Below, one piece after another: positions 1 through 12,090 of a DNA stretch of 63,257 bases (position 1 is its first letter; every line of letters starts with the position of its first letter). The DNA is from Bimuria novae-zelandiae CBS 107.79 (lineage: Eukaryota; Ascomycota; Dothideomycetes; Pleosporales; Didymosphaeriaceae), in NCBI GenBank assembly GCA_010015655.1, contig ML976745.1:250851-314107 (forward strand), in the 5' to 3' direction. A model generated the notes under the pieces. The model saw only the letters and a program-made list of their open reading frames with translations, made no database searches and was not told the DNA's origin. The position numbers and the translations under genes are program-made.

Positions 1-127
1 CTCCTACAAGGACAACGTTGCACAAGGCAATATACGACAACGCCACGCGTAGCACAAGGCCAGCAGAACAAGGTAATACTCCACCAATTATAACAGAATC
101 CCCATACTAAATCAATTAAACGTAGTC

Positions 128-284
128 CCGAACAACCGAACAACCGAACGTTTGGCTCTAATAATGCGTTCGTTCGAAGCTCTGTTCGACTCACCATGCC
201 TGTTCGTTCGTTCGATCCAAAACACCAGAAAACGCCGTTCGGATCGATTGTTCGGATCGAACGTTCTGTTCGTTGGCAGCGCTG
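128..284 (-). repeat. hAT-like terminus with GTTCG/CGAAC subterminal repeats
   Basis: About a dozen copies of GTTCG or its complement CGAAC lie within ~160 bp, and the cluster stops at 284. Read on the minus strand from 284 the sequence begins CAGCGCTGCCAACGAAC, which has the CAGNGNTGCCAAC form expected of a hAT terminal inverted repeat and resembles the terminus at 2,798. Clusters of short subterminal motifs are known transposase-binding sites in hAT elements. The element would extend left out of the window. The assignment to hAT is inference from this motif and the neighbouring hAT transposase. Confidence 0.45.
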
Positions 285-1299
285 CTTTTAAGCTATATTA
301 AGTAGGGCTACTACTACTCCCTTAGTTGCCTCCTTACCTAGCTTTAACAGCCCTGGGCTCGAATTTAACGCTTAGTTTACTAATAACTTTAATAGCATTA
401 ACTAGGCGAGGTTACTATAGTATATAAAGCCTCTGCGTACGTAGAGGTTTAAGAAGTCCTTACTCTATAATTATAGGTATCGCGTCGCTCTCCGGGCAAA
501 TATGCAGCGTATATTTTTCGTCTGCTACTATTACTATATACACAAAGTACTTAGTAATTAATTTATTAAAGAGACGACAAGCTCTACATCGTCGGCATGG
601 AACCATGTAGAGTAGAGACGGCCAGGCCATGGGCACTTTCGCCCGGGCAAATAATTAACTCTATTAGAGTTAGGATAGCGTACTCTCGCTAGCCTTATAA
701 GCGCTAGCGTTAGCGCGCTATAAGAGGTGTCTAACGCCCTAGGAAACTTTAATTAATAGCGTTTTTAACTTACTTTAGTTAGCTAGCTTACTAAGAATAA
801 TTACTTACTACGTAAAGTAGAGACGCCGTCCTTTTAAGAGCTCTTACGCGCTGCTAACTTAGAGGCTAAGCTAATTACTTTCTAGAGCTATATAACTATT
901 ACTGCCTTCCTGTTAAGGTTATACGCAAATTTATAGCCTTATATATAAACTAAGCTCGCTCGCGCCCTTAGCAAAATCCATATTAGCTTTAATAGCTAGT
1001 TTATAAAAGGCGGCAAGAGTGCGTTTTATAGGCTTATTACTTACTACGTTAATAGTTATAGTAAGCTTTGCGACCTGCCTTTTGCCTTTTCTTAACTTAG
1101 TAGTGCGCATATAGGCGAGAAAGTCGCTATAATTATTATTAAGACGCTATAGGCCTTTAGTATTAATAGTAGCTTAGTTAGGTACTTTATACTTAATAAT
1201 GCGACAAATAATAATACAGTCCTTGGGGCGCTAGGCGCCTATTATAGCTTTACCCTATAGGACTAACGCCTCCGCTGCTTACCTTACTTGCTTAACTTA

Positions 1300-2460
1300 G
1301 TAGGGCAAACTGTAATATTTAGAACTAATAAAGACGCCTTTAATAACAACACCTTATAGTTTAGACTCGAGGAGAAATACCTACGCGAGTAGCGAGAAAA
1401 GGGCCTTATTAGAGTTCTTATAAACGTTATACACTTAATATTAACGCCTTAGCAACATGACCTTTTTAACGACTTTTAACGTTTAACACGTAAGGTAGGA
1501 GAGCCTCTATAGCTCTTTAAACCTATTAAGCCTATTGTCACTCGCTAGAATAGCTACCTTAACTTTATAAAGAGAGTAGTCCTCCTCCACCACGTAATTA
1601 ATACTCTTATTAATTACAGGGTAGAGAAGGCGCTGTAAGATAAGTCCTTAGCTTACGCGCGCGACAGGGCTCCTATTAATAAAGTACCTATAAAAAGCCT
1701 TACTACTACTAATTAGGCTATAATTAGTTAGTATATCGAAGTCCTCTAGCCCTTAAAGGAGGCTACAAAGAGACTTAAAGGCCGTGGCGACTCTAGCCAT
1801 TTTAGTGTAATCTACGAGGTATATCCTACTTTTAAGTACCTCCTCTCCTACTTCGAGCAGCTTGTTAAGAGCTTTTAAGATGTTAATTTTAATAAGCCTA
1901 ACGCTCTAGAGGACTACTTAAAGATTAACGTAACTATAGCCTACTTAAAGCTCTTAAAGTATTACAAGCTCCTTAAAAAGACGCCTGTTTATTACGCCTC
2001 TATAGTCCTCCACTCTTACTATAAGTACTACTTTGTTAACGCATGGACTAGAGAGTATAAAGTTTAGCTTAATTAAGCTAATTAGTAATTCTAAGAGCTC
2101 TAGGCTATATATAAATTAAAGGACGCCTGCCTTATCGTCTCTTTTACGCATAAACGAGTAAAGCGCGTTAGTAATATTAATAACTACGCTAAGTTATACG
2201 TTAAGCCTTTAAGAGCTAAAACTTCTACTCTACTTATTAATAGTACTAACGAGTTTAATTGCTGGTGGCATAACGAACTTAGCGTCCCTAAGGATTACGT
2301 ATACTATATAGATCCTATTAGGTATTAGGTATCTTTCCGCGATCGATATCCCCGCCTTTCTTAGTTTACTATTAATCTCCTCTTAATCTTAGCGTCCTCT
2401 TGTTACTATAAGAGAATGTTTTCTAAGGTTAGCGATATAATAGAGCTAAAATGTTAAAAA
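1300..2460 (+). pseudogene. hAT transposase relic, RIP-degraded
   Basis: Conceptual translation across stops gives the recognisable order of a fungal hAT transposase: a VTRWNSYL-like segment (~1,540), a PLKEATKRLKG-like segment (~1,745-1,785), YPTFKYLLSYFEQL (~1,830), YYASIVLHSYYKYYF (~1,990-2,035), and the C-terminal dimerisation region with WW (~2,262), YPRLS and MFSKVSDII (~2,340-2,440). Interruptions are mostly TAA/TAG at positions where Gln or Trp is usual. The 5' half (~290-1,300) is too damaged to read. No intact frame remains, so this is a dead copy of what would be a class II transposase acting on its own ends. Confidence 0.75.
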
Positions 2461-2479
2461 ATAAGCCCTTAAATGCTCT

Positions 2480-2798
2480 CCACAATCACGTGCGTACGGA
2501 GTTGGCTAAGAGCTGGATACTCTCCACCCCAGGAGACCCCGGACGACGAGCTCCCAGTAGAGCTCTCAGAGCTCGAGATGCACGATATCTATCAGGTATC
2601 GCAGTGGGATGACCCTGTCTAGCTTGTGCTGTACACATTTTATCTTAGCGCGATTTTTCGATCAATCAATTAATCAATCATTAATTAAAAAGCCTTAAAA
2701 TTGACCATTAATTAATTAATTAGTAACTCGAGGTCCTCGACGATTAATCAAATCAATCTCAGCCCGAATTTTTAATTAATTGATTGTTGGCAACTCTG
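2480..2798 (+). mobile_element. 3' end of hAT element (terminus at 2798)
   Basis: A GC-normal patch (2,480-2,640) is followed by short AATCAATTAATC-type repeats (~2,660-2,785), and the segment ends in GTTGGCAACTCTG at 2,798. The complement, CAGAGTTGCCAACAATCAA, matches the CAGNGNTGCCAAC form seen at 284. It lies just downstream of the transposase relic and in the right orientation to be its 3' terminus. The matching 5' terminus and 8-bp target duplication were not found, probably because of mutation. Confidence 0.45.
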
Positions 2799-5639
2799 CC
2801 TAGTAGTTTTAAAGGTTTTTTAAGTTACTTTTTTAAAATTCCTTTTTAACTTTTTTCCTTAATACTTAACTTTATCCCCTAATAATATTGTTCCTACCCT
2901 TATTTTAGATACCTTTATCTAGCTAGGTTCCTTAGCTTAGTAAAATAGGTATTATAGAGCCTCCTTTAGGCCCTAATAGAAGCTAATTTAGAGGATATTA
3001 CGATAGAATTCAATTAAGAGTTTTCTATTATAATTTTAATATAGCTTAGTAAACGTCTCCTAATAGTTTAATATAATAGCTTAGTTAAGGTTCTTATAAG
3101 GTTCTTAAGTTTTTTAAGAGTAGTTTTTTTACTATACTAGGTATTCTATCCTTTTGCCTCTACAGGACTAGCGTTTTTTATATATATTAATTACACTATA
3201 TTTTTCTTCCCCCTTTTTTATTATAATTGCTTCGGGCTAGGCGTTATTAGTGGTTTAGCTAAGGAGAGGGTTTAATAAGGCTAACTTTAGCCTATTTACG
3301 TAGAACCTTAGGTGTATATTTGGCGGGATATTTAGTTCTACTACGTAAGAGTTTATTATCTTCCTTATAGTAAATTTTCCTTACTTTTAATTAAGCTTCT
3401 TACTTAAGCGTTAGTTTTAAGGGTAGTTTTTATATTTTTGCTATACCTTATTTCCTTTTTTTAAAATTAAAGCGTTTTTACGTTAATAGTTTACTAGGCG
3501 CTTTTATTTTTATTAGGCTATTACTATTTTTGCCTAAGCGAAGTTAAAAACCTCTTTAAACTTTTTTATTATTACTTTTATAGCCTTTTTTACATTAGTT
3601 CTAAGCTTTAAGGCTAACCTCCGTGCCTTAAAGTTCTTAACTAGTTTAATATTTTAGCTATAAGATAGAAAAAATAAGCTAACTTTTATTAATATAACTT
3701 TTTACCCTTTAATAGCTATCTAGGCTATAGGAAGCTACTTTATCTAATTATGTTATTACTAGTTATAGTACGCCTAGAGGTATGCTTTAAGAATAGAGTT
3801 TATTTATTCTATTTGCCCGTTCGTCTCTAGGTACTTTACTATAAATAGTCTTTAGTTAATACCTGCTTATTTATAGAGTGTAGTCTAAAATTCGCTTACA
3901 AATTATCTCCCGCGGTCTAATATAATAGAGAAAGAGAAGAAGTAGTCTACTACTTAGTATTAAAAGAACGCTGTTATAACTATAAGTATAATAAAATTTA
4001 AAGGACTAATAAACTTAGGGTCCTTACTAAGTTTATTTATAATTATTATAATATTCGTGCAGCTATTGCTCTTAGGTAAACTAGTAATAAAGTCTATTAT
4101 AATATCCTTCTATCCTTAGTTAGGTAGTAATAAAGGCTTTAGCAGGCCTTATTTTACTTGTTTTTATAGTTTAGTTCTTCTATAAATATTATAGTTCTTA
4201 ATATACTACCTTACTTAGTTAAATATCTCTAAGAAAAAGTAGTCTTAAGTAAATTTTTTATAAATATTTACTTATTTTAAGTATTTTAAAGCTAGGAAAC
4301 TATGCGCGACTACTATTAACTTTATTTATAAAAGTTTTAATTTTAATACCTATTATTTTAACTTGTAGCGTAGGTACACTTAGTAATCTATACTATATTC
4401 TAAGATACTAATAAATAACTTCTACCTAGGTTCGAACTTCCTAAGCCTATTCTTAACACAGGCCTTTATTTTATTATACGCGCTATCTTTATCGCGTTTT
4501 ACCTCTTACTATATAGTATTAAAGTCTAGTTCGCGTCGCTTAGCAGGGCTATCGCCTCCTTAAAAGGTTAATATAGGTAGTTTAGGGCGTATTAGGTAAG
4601 TAAGCACTAGGTCTTTATTTACTTTAGTATAGTTAGGTTCCTCTATAGTAGTAGGTGTTTAGGGGACAAAAGACTTTAAGCTATTTCTTTTAGTAGTCTT
4701 TTAAACAAAGCGTAAAGTACCTTAACTTTAATTTATTATTTTTACTATTTTTTAACAGGTCTTAGTCCTTCTAAAAAAAAGTATCTACCCTAGAGTTTAC
4801 TAACCCTAGTCTATATATAAACGTTATATTAATATAGCTAAGTGTGTCTACCTACTAAACGTGTTATTTATCTAACCTTTATTTAGTAGCGAAATACGTA
4901 AGGTTTTTATAATTAGTATAAACCGTAAGGTACTTTACTACTTAATATATATAGTCCTATTTATTTATATATTTAATAACTATAAGTATCTCTTTATTAT
5001 AAATAGCGTAGTTATATTTTATTAGGCTATTCTTTACTAAGAAGTAAGCTACTAGGCGTAGAATCCTATTATTATTATACTAAGAGAAGTATCCCCTAAT
5101 TAACTAGCTAAAAGCGTTTATTTTTAGTACTAATTCTTATTTAAGGTTAACGTAGGCTAGCGCGCGGTCTGTATAAAACGCTATCTTTAGAAAGTTAAAT
5201 ACGTACTACTACTCTTATCCTTAAATAAATTCTACTCCTTTACTAGTAAGCTTTATAAGGGGGCTTACTATACTAAAGAGGTCTTATATAAATCTTTAAC
5301 AAAAGTTTATAAAGCCTACGAAGCTTTAGACTCCCTTTACTAAAATTAGTAGCTTTTATTTTTAAATTACTTAGACTTTATCTAGGTCTATACTTACGCC
5401 CTTATTAACTTTTATAATAAATCTAAGATATTTAGTCTTTTTAACGTAGAATTTAGAGTTCTTAATATTTAAGTGTAGTCCTGTAGCCCTTAACTTTTAA
5501 ACTATAGCATATACTTTCTCTTTGTGGTCTTTTTAGCTACTACAAGAGAAGATAAAAACGTTATTTATATATACTAAGTAGTAGTTATTAAAGTGCTCCT
5601 TTAGCACCTAATTAATATACTACTAAAACGTACTTAGCG

Positions 5640-6000
5640 CGTTAGCTAGGCTAAAAGAAACTACTAGCTACTTATGAAAACTAAATTAAGTTCTAAACGC
5701 TGTCTTTTATTCCTTACCTTTTACTATTTAAAGCTTATAAAAGGCTTAAATTATATTAAGTTTATTAAACTATTTAGCCTTTACAAGGAGCTAAAGGGTC
5801 TTACTAATTAATAGTAAAAGATACTAGTCTTTTTTTAAAATAACGTTTAGGGCTTAATAATTAACGTAAAAGCGTAGTCCTCTACTAAGTTTTTTAGTAA
5901 ATAATGCTAGGGCGGCGGCGCTAGACTTATTTACTTAAATAAAGTCTTTATTTAAGTATTTAGTAAGCTCTTTTTAAAGGACAAGCAACTCTTTGCAAGA
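5640..6000 (-). pseudogene. Ty3/gypsy reverse transcriptase relic
   Basis: Minus-strand translation gives a gypsy RT N-terminus in order: ELLVL, KYLNKDFI, SSAAALALFTKK, GLRFYVNY-ALN, then KD-YLLLIN. These correspond to the conserved steps around the FVKKxxGGLRxCVDYRALN and KDRYPLPLI motifs of the family. Stops occur where Gln, Arg or Trp are expected. It is the core of the minus-strand gypsy relic. Confidence 0.65.
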
Positions 6001-6866
6001 CGTATTAAATAGAGGGCTATAGGGGATTTTTAGGGTCTTGCCATCTTTTTTCACGAGAGGGATAGAAAGATCTACTCTAGGTCTATAGTATGGGGGGAGC
6101 TTGTCAGCTTGTTTCTTATAAAAGATACGACATAAGTCCTTAAAAGCTTTAAGTAATAATTTTTATAGGTTTACCTTTAGCTTACGGGTTAACGCCTTCT
6201 ATATATCTTTTATTAATATAAAAAATACCTTAGCCTTATTTCCTAAGCGTTAATTACGCTAATTTAGGGCTATAAAGGCTATAGCTAATACTTTTTAAAG
6301 CTTTATTAATAGTTTTTTATTTTCTTAGTTATAGATGCGAGTGCCTAAACTTTTAATCTAAATTAATTTCTTCGCTAAGGCTAGTTTAGCCCTATTCTTC
6401 TTTATTCAGGTTAGGCCAAGGATTAGATCGTATGACTTATTATTAGGTAAGACGTATAGCTATATTAGTTCTATATAGCTATTAATATCTACTTCTAATT
6501 AAACTACTTTACGTACAAAGAGTCGCATGCCTCTAATACTAATAATCTTTTATAGATAAGGTAAGTTCTTACGCTGTAGGTAGGCTTTCGTTATAAATTT
6601 TTTTAATATAAATTTAAAGGTTAAATAACCTAAATTAGTTATTATTAATATAAACATGATATTATTAATAAGCGAGTATACTATTATTAGTATTAAGTCT
6701 AGCTATAGCCTTTAAAAATTATTAAAACTTATTTTTTACCCTTTTCTTACTTTTACCTTCTAGCGGCGACTATTGCTAGGAGGACCTAGTTTTCTAAATT
6801 AGTAAAGGCTATATTAAACTCTTTATTAGAAATTTTTTTTATAGTAGGTATAGTAGCGCGAACTTA

Positions 6867-8592
6867 CAAAGGGTAATCTCAATAAAGCCGGCCGTCATGT
6901 GACTTGCCAAGACGCTAGCGCGTCACTAGCGGAACAGAGTCTCCGAGCCTCCAAGAGCTCTGTAGAGCGTCAACACCTACACTTCAACCTCACGTTTCTC
7001 ACTCAATATGGCTTCAAATTCTGCCCAAAAAAAAAAAAAAAAAAAAACTCTCGATTGCTGTCAGAAGCCCAGCTAGCTGCTATCGTCGTTCTCAGAACAT
7101 AATACAACCTCACTTTCCCAGAAATCGCCACTAATTTGGGTATAACTGACCACGCATGTGGTAAGGCATTTCGACGCGTCAAAGATGCTGCAAAGGTCGA
7201 CTCACTGCAGGAATTGCTAGCTGCAACACCTACAGTCAAGCAGTCTCCTCCTGGCAGACCTGTAAAGGTACGCGATGGCTCTACGCTGAGCGCAAGACCA
7301 CGGCATGACATCATCGTATATGGCACCTACCGGGTGCATGACGCTGTCAGAGACCTCTGCGCAGAAGCTGGCATCACACTTAGTAAGAATACAGTCTATA
7401 ACATTGCTAGGGAGCACCGCGACAAGCAGCACCTATACGTAATAACTTATAAAGTACGACTTAAAAAACTAGCGCTTAGTAGTAATAATAAGGACTAATA
7501 ACTATAGTACTATGCCTAGCTTAAGGCTAAAAATAACTTACACTTTCTACGCATTATATTCGTTTGCTATAATAAGACCTCTAAGTCTATTAGTAGGAGC
7601 AATATACGTGGCGGAAAGTAAAGGATTTTAAGATTAGTTAGATAAGATAGTAACGTCTACGCACTGCCTGCAACGCTATCTAAATTTAGTCTTATAATCT
7701 ACGCTACTACTTTAACTAATACTACTTACTCCTATTAACGCCCTTACGTTATTTAGGCTTAGGACAATAATATAAGCTATAAAGACCTTATACAACGCGA
7801 CTCTTATATAAATAATATAGTAAAGGAGGCCCTTAAGGTTAAACGCTCTCGCGCGACTGTCGCTAGCACCTATAAAGAATAGTAACTATAGGAAATTAAC
7901 TATAATATTGCCTATAATAATAGTTAACGCTAAGCTACTAATAAGGCTACTAGTAAGAAAGGTGGAGCTCTCCGCGCAGGTATTAAGAAATCTCTTACTA
8001 TAGAAAGTTCTTTAAAATAGAGGAGTTTGTATACAAAGGAGGGAAGGGCATGAACGGCATCTAGTACGCAGAGAATATACTTAAGAAACACCTATTCCTT
8101 TATTACTACACTATACGCGATAATAACTAAGGCGTAGCTATTTATTTAATTTAAGATAACGTTTACCTATACTTACTAGGCCTCTGGTACTACCAGCCAG
8201 AAATTAAAGCTCTAGGAATCAAGTTTGGCGCTCAGCCTCCCAATTCACCCGACTTACACCCAATTAAGCGCTGTTTTAGGCGTCTAGAAGGTTTTTTGGC
8301 AAGTTACGAATGCCTATCAAGTTCCAAGGAGGCCAAAAAGGAGGTCTGGCAAGGTGATAAGACACTCAGGCAGTATATGGCCGAAAAGCTTCATCCCACC
8401 TACTTTATGCGCGTTGCAGAGCTCTGCGAGGACGCAGGTGGCCAGAACAACTTTACAGCATAATTAGAACATCTTATTTGGGTGTATTTGCTCATACTTT
8501 AGATGGAATCAAGATGCCCGACTTTTGAAGTTGCTACCCCTGCAGGAATCCCTGCTGCACGTGACGGCCGACTTTATTGAGATTACCCTTTG
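6867..8592 (+). mobile_element. Tc1/mariner-superfamily transposon with TA target duplication
   Basis: Terminal inverted repeats at 6,867-6,898 and 8,561-8,592 share CAAAGGGTAATCTCAATAAA and then continue, with two C/T differences in 32 bp. The element is bounded by TA on both sides (6,865-6,866 and 8,593-8,594), the duplication typical of Tc1/mariner. Length is 1,726 bp. It interrupts the minus-strand gypsy relic between its gag and protease regions, so it inserted into that element. The outer parts (6,867-7,430 and 8,200-8,592) have normal composition whereas ~7,435-8,160 is heavily RIP-mutated. Confidence 0.88.
7008..8463 (+). pseudogene. Tc1/mariner transposase, broken
   Basis: A start ATG at 7,008 is followed within 20 bases by a run of 21 A (7,027-7,047), which makes the frame uncertain. 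The N-terminal part reads as a helix-turn-helix protein (LTFPEIATNLGITDHACGK; later AEAGITLSKNTVYNIAREH, ~7,355-7,420). The middle (~7,435-8,160) is saturated with stops. The C-terminus is again readable: FGAQPPNSPDLHPIKRCFRRL (~8,225-8,290), the DDE-domain SPDLxPIE-like motif of Tc1/mariner, ending at a TAA at 8,461-8,463. It cannot encode active transposase as it stands. Confidence 0.8.
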
Positions 8593-10136
8593 TATGCTAG
8601 CTTTATTATAAGTAAAAATTTATACTACTTTACGCAATGTCCTGTATTTTTATAATAAAAATAAGAACTATTCTTCTTACAGGTTTCTATTACCTTACGC
8701 GACACCTACGTGGCTTATTTTTAAGTATTATTAAACCTATATCCTATAGCTCTATTTATTACTTAGTGTCTTCTATCTTAGCTTCGTCGGCCGGACATCC
8801 TTCTAGGGTTAGCTTAGGTAGGTTCCTAATCTATCTCGTCTAGCGTCCTGTTCTTAGCAGAAAACTTTAGTAGCTATAATATATTTTAAAAGAGGTTTTT
8901 TTTAATTTTATTAACTCTTTTCTAGACCTCTTATAGGTCCTAATTATTATTTATATCTATTATAACTATTTGGTCCCGTAAGTTCTTATAAAGACTTTAA
9001 AGGTATAAGTTTTTTAAAATTTCCTAACTATACTCTTTAGCTTCTATAGTATAGTTATTAAAGTTAAAGTTAAAGTTACGAAACTTCTAGTTCCCTTATT
9101 ATATTATAAGTAAGTAGTTACGCGCGATTTCTTCCGCTAAATAATTATAAAAGTTATAGTCTAGTAGCTTTTAGAGATTAGCTTTAGTGTATCTTAGGTA
9201 GTAGTCTAAGTATATAATTCCTACTATCGCTGCACGTCCTATTAATTAACTAATAATATATCTAGGTATATTTCTAAGGCAGTCCCTATCCTCTAAGAGC
9301 TTATATTATATTACTATCTTAAGGTAGTAGTAATCTTATTATTTACTATTAAAATAAGCTAAGTTAGAGATTTTAGGGCGGCGGCTTCTTCCTTAGTTTA
9401 AAATAAGCTCTACTATTAATCTCTTTAGTAGCTTTATTTATTAGTCCACTTTTAATAGCTAATTTATATCTTTTATCTTTTAGAAATATTATTATATTAT
9501 TAGGGGTTTTTAGCGCTTCCTTACTATTTCTTTAGTTAGTTTTCTTACTTTTTATAGTAGAGTTTAAAAAGTATTTTAGAGGTTAATAAGTGCTTTCACC
9601 TTACTTAAGAATTACTATATTTTGTTTTTATTAACTCTTAATACCTAGAGTTTAGTTATAAATAAAAAAGCTATTCTTTTATTTCTTTAGCTATTACTTT
9701 TTTATAAGCTAATAGCTTACTGCGTATAATTGTTCGCGCTAAAACGTAGACCTTTAGTAAAAAGTCTTATTCTTATTTTTATAACTTTTTTATTTAGTAA
9801 AGATAGTCTTACAAGCGTAAAATATCCGTTAGGACTCCTTCTTAATTACTTACTAAGGAGGGTTCTATCTCCTTATAGGTCTAGGTATTACCTTTATAGT
9901 ATTTATTTATATAAGTCCTCTAACTTCGTGTGCTACTTTGTAGCTTTAGTTTATAATTATATTTAAAATCTACTTATCCCGCGATAGGTAGAAGTAATTA
10001 AATTTAATATAAAAGGCTAGGTGCTTAAGGAGCTAAAGGTGCTAGAATAATACTTATAAATTTAATAAAGAGTCTAAAGTTAAGCTTTAGGCGTTAAACT
10101 TATATATCTAGGGTTCGCATAACCGAGGGTCAAGGA

Positions 10137-10155
10137 TCCGAGGCACCAACTGGAC
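10137..10155 (-). other. Possible primer binding site of the gypsy relic
   Basis: On the minus strand, TGGTGCCTCGGATCC follows TCCAGT. LTR retrotransposons prime from a tRNA 3' end (CCA), so a TGG-starting motif just after the 5' LTR is expected. It lies in a small GC-normal patch (10,111-10,167) at the upstream edge of gag. No partner LTR was identified. Confidence 0.35.
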
Positions 10156-10769
10156 GTAGCCCATTACAAATATAGGCCTAATTGTATATTATTATAGTTT
10201 TTAATAATAACTATAGTCTAATATTATATAGCTGTCGCCCTTTATAAAATTAAAAAGTACTAAAAGTTTTATAAACTACTTATTAAGAAAATTCCTATTA
10301 CTTAACTAGTTTGCAAAGTTACTACTAATAGGAAAAGAGGTATTTAGTTTTAAAGTTCTGCCCTAAAAGCGTTTTAAAAAATATATAAGATATTCTTAAT
10401 AAGGTATTTTAAAGGTATAATAAGCTATACCCTATTATATATTATACACAAACTACTATGAACTATAACATGAACAGGATTTATACTAAGAGGATAATAA
10501 TTTAAGTAAAGAATTTATAGCTAGTACGGTAGTATATAAATAAATATAAGTATTTACATATATAAGGGGGGACCTTACTTAATTTTAGCAAAAAAATGCA
10601 TAATACTATTCGGCTTTTCATAAATTATAGCTTAAATATAGATTTAGAGATATAACCGCTAGTACGGCTTATTTATAATACTTTAAAATATTAGCTATAA
10701 TAATTATTATGATAATGTTTATATAGAATTAACAAAAATTAGAAAAATTGAATATAGACGCTAGTAGTT

Positions 10770-10870
10770 TAACCTTAACCTATATATTAGGTTAAGATTA
10801 GGTTAAGGTTAAGTTAGGATTAGGTTTTTATATAATATAACCTAGCCCTAACCCAACCCTAACTTATTTA
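10770..10870. repeat. Degenerate telomere-like repeats in inverted arrangement
   Basis: A run of TTAGGTTAAG/TTAGGATTAGG-type repeats (~10,790-10,826) is followed by CCTAGCCCTAACCCAACCCTAA (~10,843-10,864), the opposite strand of the fungal telomere unit TTAGGG with some changes. Several units differ from TTAGGG by the G-to-A changes expected of RIP. It is an interstitial patch, not a chromosome end, because transposon sequence continues on both sides. Confidence 0.45.
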
Positions 10871-10985
10871 CTAGCCTAACTATACCTGCCATAGCTAGGT
10901 CTGCTTTTTAAAAAAGAAAGCTAATATAGTATAGGTAGTTATAGACTTTATTTAATACTTATACAAGTAATTTAATGTAACTATC

Positions 10986-11221
10986 TGTGAGAACGGGCTC
11001 GGTCTCCTGCATCTTAAGAAGTAGATAAGGTAAGTTGGCTCTATTTCAGCTACACTAAGATGAGGAGACTGTAGGTACATAGGTCTGCAGCACCTTTATA
11101 CGCGGCTGCTTGGCACGGAGCAGCCCTCCGGGTCCCCTCTGCCATGACAGTCGCGCTAGGTGTGGGGTAGTCGCGCTTGGACGCGGGGTCATGTGACCTA
11201 CCAGTGTACTGGGCCGTTACA
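10986..11221. mobile_element. Solo LTR (236 bp), TSD CTATC
   Basis: A GC-normal segment starting TGTGAGAACGGGC and ending GGGCCGTTACA is flanked on both sides by CTATC (10,981-10,985 and 11,222-11,226). TG...CA ends plus a 5-bp target duplication define a solo LTR left by recombination between the two LTRs of a retrotransposon. No internal element of this family is present in the window. It is almost unmutated compared with its surroundings. Confidence 0.85.
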
Positions 11222-11226
11222 CTATC

Positions 11227-12090
11227 TGTCGCCTTAAATTTAATAATAGTAGTAAATATATATTAAATACTATTTAAAAGTACTTTTAAGAGAACGGCAT
11301 TAAACACAACACTATTTTACTATATATACGCTTAATAGTGTAGCTAAACGTTTTATTTAGTCTATTACGTAGATAGCGTACTCTATATTAAACACTAATA
11401 TTTATTTATTTTTAGAAGCTAAAGCTCTTACTATAGCGTATTTCTTAACTAACGTTACGCCGCCCGCGAATCTACTAAATTAATTAGACTAAATATTTTC
11501 AAAGTAGTTATTTAATTATAGACCCTGAGTTAAGTACTTACGACCTTTTAGTATTAAGGTTTACTCTTATATACCTAAAAGGGTTTAAAAATCTAGTACT
11601 AAGCTTTTTAATTACGTAGAAGTAGGTAATTTTATTAATTAGAATTGAAATATAGAAACTGTGCTGATTTACGTACTAGTATATTATAATTAAATTAAAT
11701 AACGTCTAATATGAAGCCGTTACTAAATAAAAGGCACTATTATACTTTACTTAAATAGTAAATAACCCCACGCTAACGCCTGACCTAACTAGTAAATATA
11801 ATAATTATTAATTTATTTATAACTTAGTACGTGTAGAGGACTAGAGTCTATTTATAATACCTTATTAATAGACAGCGTTTAATATAGCACTACCTCTACT
11901 ACCTAGAACTAGGTTAATAGCACTGGCTCTACCCACTATTAGTCCTTTACACGGCGGACCTACCTTATAAAATATATAAGACCCTCCTTACTAAGAATAT
12001 TAATAGCTTACTACTATACACTTGCGCGGCAGAGACCCTATTTTCTTTTTAAATACGCGATAATACACTTACGCCTAATACACCTACTAT
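11227..12090. other. RIP-degraded sequence, nothing recognisable
   Basis: TpA-rich with stops in all frames; I could not connect any conceptual translation to a known family. Probably an old transposon. Confidence 0.5.

Larger units (their letters stand above)
2810..10157 (-). mobile_element. Ty3/gypsy retrotransposon relic, split by a Tc1/mariner insertion
   Basis: On the minus strand the order gag, protease, reverse transcriptase can be followed across many stops. Gag: ~9,000-9,290 (readable piece TKANL-KLLDYNF) and a zinc-knuckle-like YFYYKNTGHCVK at ~8,640-8,680. Protease/RT linker: SYDLILGLT at ~6,410-6,440. RT start: KYLNKDFI then SSAAALALFTKK and GLRFYVNY at ~5,860-5,960. Integrase would lie at lower coordinates but is too damaged to place. 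A primer-binding-site-like motif at ~10,137-10,155 suggests the 5' LTR lies just above 10,157. LTRs were not delimited, so both limits are approximate. Confidence 0.6.
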
